Source of the DNA: VFMC01 sp031400715
GTDB taxonomy: Bacteria > Actinomycetota > Acidimicrobiia > Acidimicrobiales > Ilumatobacteraceae
Direction: 5' to 3'
NCBI GenBank assembly: GCA_031400715.1
Contig: JANNQK010000143.1
Location: 1-37,243, forward strand
Length of the DNA: 37,243 bases
This document shows, one piece after another, positions 15,281 to 22,677 of this stretch; within the stretch, counting starts at the first letter, position 1, and each line of letters begins with the position of its first letter. A program made the translations under genes and the position numbers. The notes below the pieces were generated by a model. It had not been told where the DNA came from. It saw only the letters and a program-made list of their open reading frames with translations, and did no database searches.

Positions 15281-16549
15281 TCAGCCTCCGGCCTTCGCCT
15301 TGACCTTGTTCATGATGTCGACGATTCGATCTTCGGCCGAGTTCACGGCTCCGGTGCGCATCGTCGCAACCTCCGCGTCGTTGAAGAAGATCATGTTGCC
15401 GTCGACCAGGTCGGGCACCAACTGCGCGAGCAGGGTGTCGATGTCCTTCATGCCGCTGTGGTAGCCGTGGTAGTTGAGGTCCTGGATCGAGATCTCGGGC
15501 GTCAGCAGCCAGTTGATCCACGCATGCGCCGCTTCAGGGTTGGGCGAACCGGCGGCGATCGCGTAGTTGTCCATCCAGAGCTCGGTCTCGGGGCTGCCCA
15601 GCGCCCACTTCCACTCGCTCGGGTCGCCGCCGGCCTCAGCGATGCGCACGAATGCCTGACGAGCATCGCCGTTCCACACCATCGAGGAGCCATAGGCACC
15701 TTCGGCGATCTTCGTCGACGGATAGCTGTCGAACGCCTTGACGTGCTGTGCGAACTCGTCGACCAGGAACTTCTCACACGCGTCGATGTCCTCGGTCTTC
15801 TCGGTCGTCCAGTCGATGCCGTTGGCCCAGTAGTACATACCGGTGACGTTGTTGGGAGAGTCGAGCACCGAGGTCTGCCCACTCATCTCGTTCTGCGTGG
15901 TGGCGATGAAGTCGACCCACGACGTGATGTCACGGCCGAGCTGCGCCTTGTTCCACATGTAGCCGGTGGAACCCCAGTCCTTGCAGACGCTGTAGTCGTT
16001 CGTCGGGTCCCACGCCTGTCCGAGGTACAGCGGGTCGACGTTCACGATGTTCGGCAGGAGGGTCTTGTCGAACTTCTCGAGGAGACCGAGCTCGATCATC
16101 ATCGGCACGTACGGGCCCGTGGGCACCACGATGTCATAGCCGCTCGAGCCGTAGCTGGCCGAGAGCTTGGTGATGAGATCCTGGTTGCTCGGGTAGTAGT
16201 CGACCTTCATCGACACACCGAGGTCTGCCTCGGCCAACGCACCCACGATCTCGGGGTCGTTGTAATCACCCCAGGTGTACATCGACAAGGTGCCCGACGC
16301 CTTGTTGACGACGTTGCTGTAGTTGCCGAGCACGCCCGTGCCCGCAGCGGTCGAACCGCCTGTCGCCGCCGAGGTACCGGCGGTCGTGGGGTCGGTGGCA
16401 CTGCCGCCGTCGTCGTCGCTGCTGCCGCAGGCAGCGAGGAAGGCAACACCGGCGGCCGCGCCTCCGATCTGTAGGAACGAACGCCGCGAGAGCGCCTGGC
16501 GGAAGCTCTCGGGCGCCAGGATCCTGAGCGGTGCTGGGCGGTTGGTCAT
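15281..16549 (-). CDS. potD: Polyamine-binding lipoprotein (PotD family), Tat signal
   Basis: 422 residues from the ATG at 16549, which has AAGGAGA 5 nt upstream. The frame extends 10 codons further but without a ribosome site. The leader LSRRSFLQIGGAAAGVAFLAACGSS combines a twin-arginine motif with a lipobox (LAAC), so the protein is probably exported folded and lipid-anchored. A Gly/Ser/Thr-rich linker follows. The mature domain matches PotD-like periplasmic binding proteins: TLSMYTWGDYNDPEIV, YDIVVPTGPYVPMMIELG, PYLYLGQAWDPTN-like segments and ALGSPETELWMDNYAIAAGS. It captures substrate for PotBC. The 45-bp gap to potA holds a short repeat. Confidence 0.92.
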   Translation of the reverse strand: MTNRPAPLRILAPESFRQALSRRSFLQIGGAAAGVAFLAACGSSDDDGGSATDPTTAGTSAATGGSTAAGTGVLGNYSNVVNKASGTLSMYTWGDYNDPEIVGALAEADLGVSMKVDYYPSNQDLITKLSASYGSSGYDIVVPTGPYVPMMIELGLLEKFDKTLLPNIVNVDPLYLGQAWDPTNDYSVCKDWGSTGYMWNKAQLGRDITSWVDFIATTQNEMSGQTSVLDSPNNVTGMYYWANGIDWTTEKTEDIDACEKFLVDEFAQHVKAFDSYPSTKIAEGAYGSSMVWNGDARQAFVRIAEAGGDPSEWKWALGSPETELWMDNYAIAAGSPNPEAAHAWINWLLTPEISIQDLNYHGYHSGMKDIDTLLAQLVPDLVDGNMIFFNDAEVATMRTGAVNSAEDRIVDIMNKVKAKAGG

Positions 16550-16559
16550 GAAATCTCCT

Positions 16560-16590
16560 TCACGTTGGAACTCCGTCACGTTGGAACGTG
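16560..16590. repeat. 16-bp direct repeat ending in a palindrome, between potA and potD
   Basis: TCACGTTGGAAC occurs at 16560-16571 and again at 16576-16587. The second copy extends into CACGTTGGAACGTG (16577-16590), a perfect inverted repeat with 6-nt arms and a GG centre. It lies just before the potD ribosome site. It could be a small RNA hairpin that adjusts the ratio of binding protein to ATPase, or simply a tandem duplication. Confidence 0.55.
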
Positions 16591-16594
16591 CTGT

Positions 16595-17743
16595 TCAGCT
16601 GCTTGTTTCCGCGGCCGGCTCGACGATGACGAGATCCGCTTGGTCGGCCGAGAACTGGTACACGTCGGCGGCACTCCAATGGCACCAGACGGTGTCACCC
16701 AGCGACATCCGCGGCGCGGTCTGTCGAGGGAGAAGCGCGATGATGTCGCGTTCGGACGTACGCACCACGAACTGCAGTGTGTCGCCGTAGTGCGAGATGC
16801 TCGCCACGGACCCCGACACCTTGTTGGCCTCACCGTCGGGTTCGCCCGCTGCGAGGAGGATGCACTCCGGTCGAATTGCTGCCAGCGCGGCCCCACCAGC
16901 GGCGACACGCTCTTCCGGGGACGAGCTCACGAACACAGTGCCGTCGTTGGCGCGCACGCCGCTGCCGGTGGAGGTGCCCCGCCAGAAGTTGTTGCGGCCG
17001 ATGAACCCGGCAACGAATGCCGACGCGGGCCGTTCGTACACGGTCTCGGGATCGGCCAGCTGCTCGACGTGACCTTCGAGCATGATCGCGATGCGGTCGC
17101 TCATGCCCATCGCCTCTTCCTGGTCGTGGGTCACGAAGATGAAGGTGATGCCGAGCTGGCTCTGCAACAGCTTGAGCTCGATCTGCATCTCCTCGCGCAG
17201 CTTGCGATCGAGTGCGCCGAGGGGTTCGTCGAGCAACAGCACGCTCGGCCGGTTCACGAGAGCACGGGCGACGGCCACACGCTGCTGCTGGCCGCCCGAC
17301 ATCTGCCGGGGCCTGCGCTCGGCCAACTTGGTCATCTTCACCATGTCGAGCGCTTCGGCGACCCGGGTGGAGATCTCGCTCTTGCCCACGCCCTTCTGGC
17401 GCAGCCCATAGGCGACGTTCTCGGCGACGGACATGTGCGGGAACAGCGCGTATGCCTGGAACACGGTGTTCACGTCGCGTTTGTACGGAGGCACGCCCTG
17501 CACGTACTCGCCGCTGATGCGGATGAAGCCCTCGTCTGGCTGCTCGAATCCGGCGAGCATGCGCAGGGTGGTGGTCTTGCCACACCCGCTCGGGCCGAGC
17601 AACGACAGGAACTCACCGGGGTTGACGGTCAGGTTCAACCGGTCGACTGCGGTCATGGTGCCGAACCGTTTGGTCACGTCGGTCAGCTCCACGCTGCCGC
17701 GCACTCCCAAGGCGCCTTCGACTCTCGATGCGGTTGCCGTCAC
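16595..17743 (-). CDS. potA: Polyamine ABC transporter ATP-binding protein
   Basis: 382 residues from a GTG with GGGGGAG 9 nt upstream. Walker A GPSGCGKTTT (about 50-59), the Q-loop region, signature MSGGQQQRVAVA, Walker B VLLLDEPLGALD and the switch histidine in FIFVTHDQEEAMGM are all intact. The C-terminal third is the TOBE-type regulatory domain seen in PotA/MalK-like ATPases. It powers the PotD-PotBC importer and is the first gene of the operon potA-potD-potBC-amine oxidase. It is divergent from an Lrp-type regulator gene, with a 198-bp shared control region. Confidence 0.94.
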   Translation of the reverse strand: MTATASRVEGALGVRGSVELTDVTKRFGTMTAVDRLNLTVNPGEFLSLLGPSGCGKTTTLRMLAGFEQPDEGFIRISGEYVQGVPPYKRDVNTVFQAYALFPHMSVAENVAYGLRQKGVGKSEISTRVAEALDMVKMTKLAERRPRQMSGGQQQRVAVARALVNRPSVLLLDEPLGALDRKLREEMQIELKLLQSQLGITFIFVTHDQEEAMGMSDRIAIMLEGHVEQLADPETVYERPASAFVAGFIGRNNFWRGTSTGSGVRANDGTVFVSSSPEERVAAGGAALAAIRPECILLAAGEPDGEANKVSGSVASISHYGDTLQFVVRTSERDIIALLPRQTAPRMSLGDTVWCHWSAADVYQFSADQADLVIVEPAAETSS

Positions 17744-17860
17744 AGATCTCTACTCCCCCGAGCTTGCCGTGTGTCTGGTTCTACCACGGCCGTTGACTAA
17801 CCCTTGACCGTTCCCACTTCGTCCGACGGCCGCAACGCTGGCACGAACACCGGGTGTCGC

Positions 17861-17908
17861 GCAAGGGAATCGATGATGAACGGCATGTTTCGCAACGGAT
17901 TCCCTTGC
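17861..17908. promoter_or_regulatory. Perfect 11-bp inverted repeat between potA and the Lrp-type gene
   Basis: GCAAGGGAATC at 17861-17871 and its exact reverse complement at 17898-17908, separated by 26 nt. The arms are about 37 nt apart centre to centre, close to 3.5 helical turns. It lies 34-81 bp upstream of the regulator's start at 17942 and about 120 bp upstream of potA. Lrp/AsnC proteins often bind spaced half-sites near their own gene, so this is a reasonable operator for both transcripts. A longer reading of the regulator (from 17876) would place the repeat inside coding sequence. Confidence 0.5.
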
Positions 17909-17941
17909 ATGGCGGGACGTCGACCGACAGTATTCGCAGCG

Positions 17942-18400
17942 ATGAACCGCGCCCCCAACTCACTCGACGAGGTCGATCGGGCAATCATCGAACGGCTGCA
18001 GGCGGACGGCCGCATTCCGTACACCCGCCTGGCAACCGCGGTCGGTCTCTCCGAGGCCGCCGTCCGGCAACGGGTGCAGCGCCTGCTCGACGCCGGGATC
18101 ATGCAGGTGGTCGCGGTCACCAACCCACTCTCGGTCGGATATCGGCGGATGGCGATGGTGGGCGTGCGCACCGAGGGCCCGAGCGACGAGATCGCGGCCG
18201 CACTGCAGCAGATGCCCGACATCGACTACCTGGTGGTGACAGCCGGATCGTTCGACCTCATGGCCGAGGTCGTCGTCGGCGATGATGCCGACCTGCTCGA
18301 CCTCACCAACCGCATCCGGCGCGTGCCGGGCGTGCAGAGCACCGAGACGTTCATCTACCTCGCTCTCGTGAAACAGACGTTCACCTGGGGCGCCCACTGA
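17942..18400 (+). CDS. Lrp/AsnC-family regulator, probably of the pot operon
   Basis: 152 residues from the ATG at 17942. Earlier in-frame ATGs at 17873, 17876 and 17909 exist. The one at 17876 has AAGGGA 7 nt upstream, so the start is uncertain, but family similarity begins at SLDEVDRAIIERL. Residues 8-65 form the HTH (IPYTRLATAVGLSEAAVRQRVQRL). Residues 75-150 are the RAM ligand-binding/oligomerisation domain (YRRMAMVGVRTEG, IDYLVVTAGSFDLMAEVVV, RRVPGVQSTETFIYLALVKQTF). Such proteins sense amino acids or small amines. Divergence from potA across a region with an inverted repeat points to control of polyamine uptake and oxidation. Confidence 0.85.
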   Translation: MNRAPNSLDEVDRAIIERLQADGRIPYTRLATAVGLSEAAVRQRVQRLLDAGIMQVVAVTNPLSVGYRRMAMVGVRTEGPSDEIAAALQQMPDIDYLVVTAGSFDLMAEVVVGDDADLLDLTNRIRRVPGVQSTETFIYLALVKQTFTWGAH

Positions 18401-18433
18401 ACCCCGACAACGCGGGGCTGGACCGGGCTGCAG

Positions 18434-18880
18434 CTAGCCGATGAGGGGGCGGAGGACGAACCTGCTCTCGGTTCGGGCGACTCCCGCATCGGCCTTCAGC
18501 CAGCGGATGAACGTATCGAGGCCGGCCGCGCCGGCGCAGTCGACGACGATCGTGTAGTCGCTCGGCCCCGTGACGTAGGCAGCGAAGGCCACTTCCTCCC
18601 GGCCGGCGAGGAGCGCTTCGAACGGAGCCGGGTCGTCGCCGGGCGGCAACCCGACGTCGATGACCGCCCGCACCGATCGGCCGAAGGCGGCAGGATCCAC
18701 CTGGACCGAGTATCCACGGATGAGCCCGCGCTCCTCGAGCCGGCGAACCCGATCGGCCACCGAGCTCGGCGCGAGATGAACCCGCTCGCCGAGCTCACGC
18801 CAGCTGATCCTGGCGTTGCGTTGGAGCTCGCCGACGATTCGTCGGTCGATTCGATCGATATCCGTTGATTCGTTGGTCAC
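18434..18880 (-). CDS. aldR: Lrp/AsnC-family regulator of alanine dehydrogenase (AldR-like)
   Basis: 148 residues from the GTG at 18880. The open frame reaches 18955, but that would overlap the ald start. Residues 5-60 are the HTH (DIDRIDRRIVGELQRNARIS, WRELGERVHLAPSSVADRVRRLEERGL). The rest is the RAM domain (RAVIDVGLPPGDDP, VAFAAYVTGPSDYTIVVDC, GVARTESRFVLRPLIG). Divergence from ald with 62 bp between the starts copies the aldR-ald layout of mycobacteria, where AldR represses ald until alanine relieves it. A perfect 12-bp palindrome lies in the gap. It shares little beyond the family pattern with the Lrp-type protein 34 bp away, so they are not a recent duplication. Confidence 0.85.
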   Translation of the reverse strand: MTNESTDIDRIDRRIVGELQRNARISWRELGERVHLAPSSVADRVRRLEERGLIRGYSVQVDPAAFGRSVRAVIDVGLPPGDDPAPFEALLAGREEVAFAAYVTGPSDYTIVVDCAGAAGLDTFIRWLKADAGVARTESRFVLRPLIG

Positions 18881-18905
18881 GGGCTCATCTTGTTCCCGAA
18901 TGATG

Positions 18906-18917
18906 CGTTGATCAACG
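18906..18917. promoter_or_regulatory. 12-bp palindrome in the aldR-ald gap
   Basis: CGTTGATCAACG is self-complementary and lies 25 bp from each start. Lrp-family regulators bind such short dyads, and its central place in a 62-bp divergent gap suits a site controlling both genes. Confidence 0.45.
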
Positions 18918-18942
18918 GTTTCTTCGAGCGGATGATGACGCC

Positions 18943-20094
18943 ATGACGAACGCACCCGCCAGCGCCCCCGCCGCCGCCATCGGCACGGTCGGCGTGCCCA
19001 AGGAGATCAAGACCGCCGAGCACCGCGTCGCGATGACGCCCGACGGCGTGCGCGAGTTCGAACGGCTCGGCATCTCGGTCTTCGTCGAGACCGGTGCCGG
19101 CGAGGGTGCGAGCTTCACCGACGATCACTACCGCGCCGCCGGTGCGGAGATCGTGCCCACTGCAGCAGATGCGTGGGGCCAGCAGATGGTGGTGAAGGTG
19201 AAAGAACCCAAGGCCGAGGAGTTCGGATTCCTGCGACCGGACCTCACGCTGTTCACCTATCTGCACCTCGCCGCATATCCCGAGGTCGCCAAGGCATTGA
19301 TCGACTCGAAGTGCACATCGGTTGCGTACGAGACCGTCCAGTTGCCGGGTGGCGCACTCCCTCTGCTCGCCCCGATGAGCGAAGTAGCCGGTCGCCTGGC
19401 GCCGCAGATGGGTGCTCACTACCTCGAGCGCCACAACGGTGGCCGCGGCGTGCTGATGGGAGGCGCGCCCGGTGTGCAGCCGGCGAAGGTGGTGGTGCTC
19501 GGCGCGGGAAACGTCGGTTGGAACTCGGCGTGGATCGCCGCGGGCATGGAAGCCGAGGTGGTGCTGTTCGACAAGAACCTCGACCGGCTTCGATGGGTCG
19601 ACCAGATCAACAAGGGACGCATCGTCACCCTGGCGTCGAACCGCGGCGCGCTCGAGCGCAACATCGCCGACGCCGACCTGGTGATCGGAGCCGTGCTCGT
19701 CGCCGGTGGCCGCGCTCCGGTGGTGGTCACCGAGGACATGGTTCGCACGATGAAACCAGGCGCCGTGATCGTCGATGTCGCGATCGACCAGGGCGGATGC
19801 ATCGAGACCATCCACGAGACGACGCACAACGATCCCGTGTACTTCCTGCACGGCGTGCTGCACTACGCCGTCGGCAACATGCCCGGCGCTGTGCCACACA
19901 CGAGCACCTACGCCCTCACCAACGCGACGCTTCCCTACCAGATCGAGCTCGCCCAGTTCGGCGCCCGCGCGGCATGCGCTCGCGATGCCGCCCTGGCGCT
20001 CGGGCTCAACACCCACGCCGGCCATGTGACGAACGCGCCGGTCGCGGACTTCCTCGGCACCGCCTTCGTGGAGCCGTCGGTCGCTCTCGGCTGA
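18943..20094 (+). CDS. ald: Alanine dehydrogenase
   Basis: 383 residues, about a dozen longer at the N-terminus than M. tuberculosis Ald. The enzyme interconverts L-alanine and pyruvate plus ammonia with NAD. Landmarks: VGVPKEIKTAEHRVAMTP with the substrate arginine (R28), KVKEP (K87), LHLAA (H108), SVAYETVQ, the long invariant block LPLLAPMSEVAGRLAPQMG, Rossmann VVVLGAGNVGWNSA, and VDVAIDQGGCIET with the catalytic Asp. The end PHTSTYALTNATLPY is also diagnostic. Ald serves alanine catabolism and redox balance when oxygen is short, and supplies L-alanine. An AldR-type gene faces it. Confidence 0.96.
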   Translation: MTNAPASAPAAAIGTVGVPKEIKTAEHRVAMTPDGVREFERLGISVFVETGAGEGASFTDDHYRAAGAEIVPTAADAWGQQMVVKVKEPKAEEFGFLRPDLTLFTYLHLAAYPEVAKALIDSKCTSVAYETVQLPGGALPLLAPMSEVAGRLAPQMGAHYLERHNGGRGVLMGGAPGVQPAKVVVLGAGNVGWNSAWIAAGMEAEVVLFDKNLDRLRWVDQINKGRIVTLASNRGALERNIADADLVIGAVLVAGGRAPVVVTEDMVRTMKPGAVIVDVAIDQGGCIETIHETTHNDPVYFLHGVLHYAVGNMPGAVPHTSTYALTNATLPYQIELAQFGARAACARDAALALGLNTHAGHVTNAPVADFLGTAFVEPSVALG

Positions 20095-20117
20095 ACCGGT
20101 CGCGGTACGGTTCGCGG

Positions 20118-21332
20118 ATGGCGACCCCTGCATCCGAGCTCGACATCCCTGAGATCAACTTCGACGACGGCAGCTTCGACGACCGCATGACGATGCGGAA
20201 GTCCCTGCCCCGCGACGTCTGGCTCGTGCGCAACCTCATCGGGTACGGCGTGCTGCGCTACGAGGACGCCGTCGCCATCTTGTGCGACAAGCGCTGGCAC
20301 TCCGCATCGGCCCGCATCCCGGAGCTGATGGGCATCACTCGCGCCGACTTCCTCGCTCGTCAGCAGGGCAGCATCCTGTCGACCGAGGGCGACGCGCACG
20401 GCCGCCTCCGCCGCCTCGTCGCTCCGGCGTTCACGCCGCGGGCTGCCGACCGCCTGAGGCCGTTCATGCGTCAGGTGATGAACGATCTGATCGATCCGGT
20501 CGCGGCCTCGGGCACGGCCGACTTCGTGGCCGACATCACCGAGCCGTACCCGATCCCGATCATCTGCGAGCTGCTCGGCGCACCCAAGAGCGACTGGCAG
20601 CTGTTCAGTCGACTCGCCGCGGACATCCTCGAGGTGTTCTCGGCGGATCTGGCCGACAAGCTCGATCTGGTGATGAACGCCCAGCGCGAGATGGACGCCT
20701 ACACCCGCGACCTCATCGCCCAGCGCCGCTCGAAGCCTGCCGACGACCTCCTCACCGACCTCATCGCCGCCGAGGAGGCAGGCGACCGGCTGAGCAACGA
20801 CGAGCTCGTGATGATGGTGAACGCGGTCATCGTTGCCGGCACCGACACCACCCGCAACCAACTCGGCTGCGCCGTGGCCATGTTCGCCCAGCACCCCGAT
20901 CAGTGGGCGCTGCTCGCCGAACAGCCCGACCTCGCCGGTCGAGCCGTGGAGGAGACGATGCGCTACTTCGGCGCGGTGCGCGGCACCGCTCGGTTCGCGA
21001 GCTGCGAGATCGAGTACCGCGACGTGATCTTCCCGACCGGCACCTTCATGTCGATCGGCATCGCCGATGCCAACCGACAAGCCGACGTGTTCCCCGATCC
21101 CGAGACCTTCGACATCACCAAGCCCGCAGCCGGACAACCGCAGCTCACGTTCGGATCGGGCATGCACTACTGCCTGGGCGCGTCGCTGGCTCGCGCCGAA
21201 CTGCAGGAGGCTCTGCCGCTGTTGGCGCAACGGATGCCGAACCTGCGCATCGACGGTCAGATCACGTGGAAGCCCGACGGCGTCGGCATCTTCGGTCCCG
21301 CGCACATGCCGGTGACGTTCGACGCGAGCTGA
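20118..21332 (+). CDS. Cytochrome P450
   Basis: 404 residues from the ATG at 20118, the usual size of a soluble bacterial P450. The I-helix oxygen-binding motif AGTDTT (240-245), the ExxR motif in VEETMRYFG, and the heme loop FGSGMHYCLG with C352 as thiolate ligand are all present. N-terminal blocks RWHSASARIPELMGI and STEGDAHGRLRRLVAPAFTP fit the family. Substrate cannot be read; relatives in actinobacteria hydroxylate sterols, fatty acids or secondary metabolites. No ferredoxin gene lies beside it. It starts 23 bp after ald on the same strand and may share its transcript, although a functional link is not obvious. Confidence 0.93.
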   Translation: MATPASELDIPEINFDDGSFDDRMTMRKSLPRDVWLVRNLIGYGVLRYEDAVAILCDKRWHSASARIPELMGITRADFLARQQGSILSTEGDAHGRLRRLVAPAFTPRAADRLRPFMRQVMNDLIDPVAASGTADFVADITEPYPIPIICELLGAPKSDWQLFSRLAADILEVFSADLADKLDLVMNAQREMDAYTRDLIAQRRSKPADDLLTDLIAAEEAGDRLSNDELVMMVNAVIVAGTDTTRNQLGCAVAMFAQHPDQWALLAEQPDLAGRAVEETMRYFGAVRGTARFASCEIEYRDVIFPTGTFMSIGIADANRQADVFPDPETFDITKPAAGQPQLTFGSGMHYCLGASLARAELQEALPLLAQRMPNLRIDGQITWKPDGVGIFGPAHMPVTFDAS

Positions 21333-21350
21333 CCCCGTCAGGCGACTGCA

Positions 21351-21370
21351 CCGCCGTCAGCTGACGGCGG
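21351..21370. terminator. 20-bp perfect palindrome at convergent gene ends
   Basis: Arms CCGCCGTCAG and CTGACGGCGG meet without a spacer. The site lies 18 bp past the P450 stop and contains the stop codon of the convergent serine hydrolase gene. It could act as a two-way transcription stop, but there is no T-run and a zero-length loop folds poorly, so a protein-binding site is also possible. Confidence 0.4.
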
Positions 21371-22505
21371 CGAAGGCCGCCCCGAGCAGATCGAAGCCGC
21401 GAGGGTCGCCGGTGAGATCGGGCTCCATCCGATTCATCACGTAGGTCATGGTCATGCCGTGATCGATGTCGTTGATCACCATCGAGCCACCCCACCCGCC
21501 CCAGTAGCAGAGCTTCGCGTCCATCGAGAAGGGCATGGTCTCGTTCGGCAGGCCATAGCCGAGACCGAATCGCTGAGGCAGTCCGAGGACGAGATCGACG
21601 TTGTCGGCCTGCACGTCGAAGATGCGATCGATCGTGGCCGGCGACAGCAACCGCACGCCGTCGACCTCGCCGCCGTTGGTGATCAGCGACTGAACGCGGG
21701 CAATGGAGCGCGCATTGCCATGGCCGTTGGCGGCACCGATGTCGGCCTGTCGCCACTCGCTCGTCCAGCAATCCGTCGCATCGGGTGCGGGCCCGGTGAA
21801 GGTCTTGACCAACGGGCTGTCGGGATCGAGCGAGGCGATGTCGATCGGCAGCGCATCGGGCGGCACGACCGGCGACACGCGGTGGAACTCGCTCGACGAC
21901 AGGCCGATGTGGAAGTCGGCACCGAGCGGCTGGGCGATCTCCTCGGCGAAGAACTGGCCGAGCTTGCGGCCCGTGATGCGCCTGATCACCTCGCCGACCA
22001 GATGGCCCTGGTTGAGCGCGTGATACCCGGAAGCCGTGCCGGGCTCCCACCACGGTGCCTGTGCGGCAAGCATCGACGTCGACTTCTCCCAGTCGTAGAT
22101 GTCGGACACCACGACCGGCTGGGCCCAACCGGACACTCCTGACGTGTGCGCCAGGAAGTGGCGGACCTCGATGTCCTGCTTGCCGTTCTGGGCGAACTCG
22201 GGCCAGTAGTGGGCGACCTTCTGATACGGGTCGAGATCACCGCGATCCATCAGCACGAGCGCGCTGATCGCCATCATCGTCTTGGTGCTCGACCACACGT
22301 TCACCAGCGTGTCGGCCTGCCACGCCGCGGTCTTGTCGTGGTCTGCGTAGCCACCCCACATGTCGACCACGCTTTCGCCGTGGATCACCACCGAGACCGA
22401 CGCGCCGAGGTCTGCACCCGAGTCGATGTTGGCCTGCAGGATGCCGCGCATCGCTTCGAACCGAGGATCGCAGGTCCCCTTCACCGAGACGTCGACATCA
22501 GCCAT
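21357..22505 (-). CDS. Serine hydrolase of the beta-lactamase/CubicO-EstB family
   Basis: 382 residues from the ATG at 22505, preceded by GGGGGA at 7 nt. The open frame goes further upstream but is not protein-like there. The nucleophile motif SSTK (S72, K75) sits after TLVNVWS, and the tyrosine base lies in TASGYHALNQGHLVGEV. Other matches are VVDMWGGYAD, HFLAHTSGVSGW, IAQPLGADFHIGL and the late GWGGSMVINDIDHGM, where a GG pair replaces the HTG/KTG box. There is no signal peptide, so the enzyme is cytosolic and more likely an esterase than a penicillin-binding enzyme. It is convergent with the P450 and divergent from an LLM oxidoreductase. Confidence 0.87.
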   Translation of the reverse strand: MADVDVSVKGTCDPRFEAMRGILQANIDSGADLGASVSVVIHGESVVDMWGGYADHDKTAAWQADTLVNVWSSTKTMMAISALVLMDRGDLDPYQKVAHYWPEFAQNGKQDIEVRHFLAHTSGVSGWAQPVVVSDIYDWEKSTSMLAAQAPWWEPGTASGYHALNQGHLVGEVIRRITGRKLGQFFAEEIAQPLGADFHIGLSSSEFHRVSPVVPPDALPIDIASLDPDSPLVKTFTGPAPDATDCWTSEWRQADIGAANGHGNARSIARVQSLITNGGEVDGVRLLSPATIDRIFDVQADNVDLVLGLPQRFGLGYGLPNETMPFSMDAKLCYWGGWGGSMVINDIDHGMTMTYVMNRMEPDLTGDPRGFDLLGAAFAAVS

Positions 22506-22612
22506 GATCTGATCCCCCAGGATTCGAAGCTCGCAGCCCCAGGCCATCCCTCGATGGCACGAGGCGGACTCTACGTCAACGGGGCAATCAGGTCTCGACG
22601 GACTCGTCGGAT

Positions 22613-22634
22613 CTCGCGTGGAGCTCGCGTGGAG
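22613..22634. repeat. 11-bp tandem duplication
   Basis: CTCGCGTGGAG twice in a row, about 45 bp upstream of the LLM gene at 22678. It lies in the 172-bp divergent region, where I see no clear promoter hexamers. Confidence 0.85.
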
Positions 22635-22677
22635 TTTCGAATCGACTGCTGCAGCGGCGGGGTCGTACCGTGCCGTC

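Noticed and set aside
19173..21332. Reading the open plus-strand frame from 19173 as a 719-residue fused P450
   Set aside because: The part before 20118 overlaps ald in another frame and is arginine-rich shadow sequence. The P450 starts at MATPASELDIPE.
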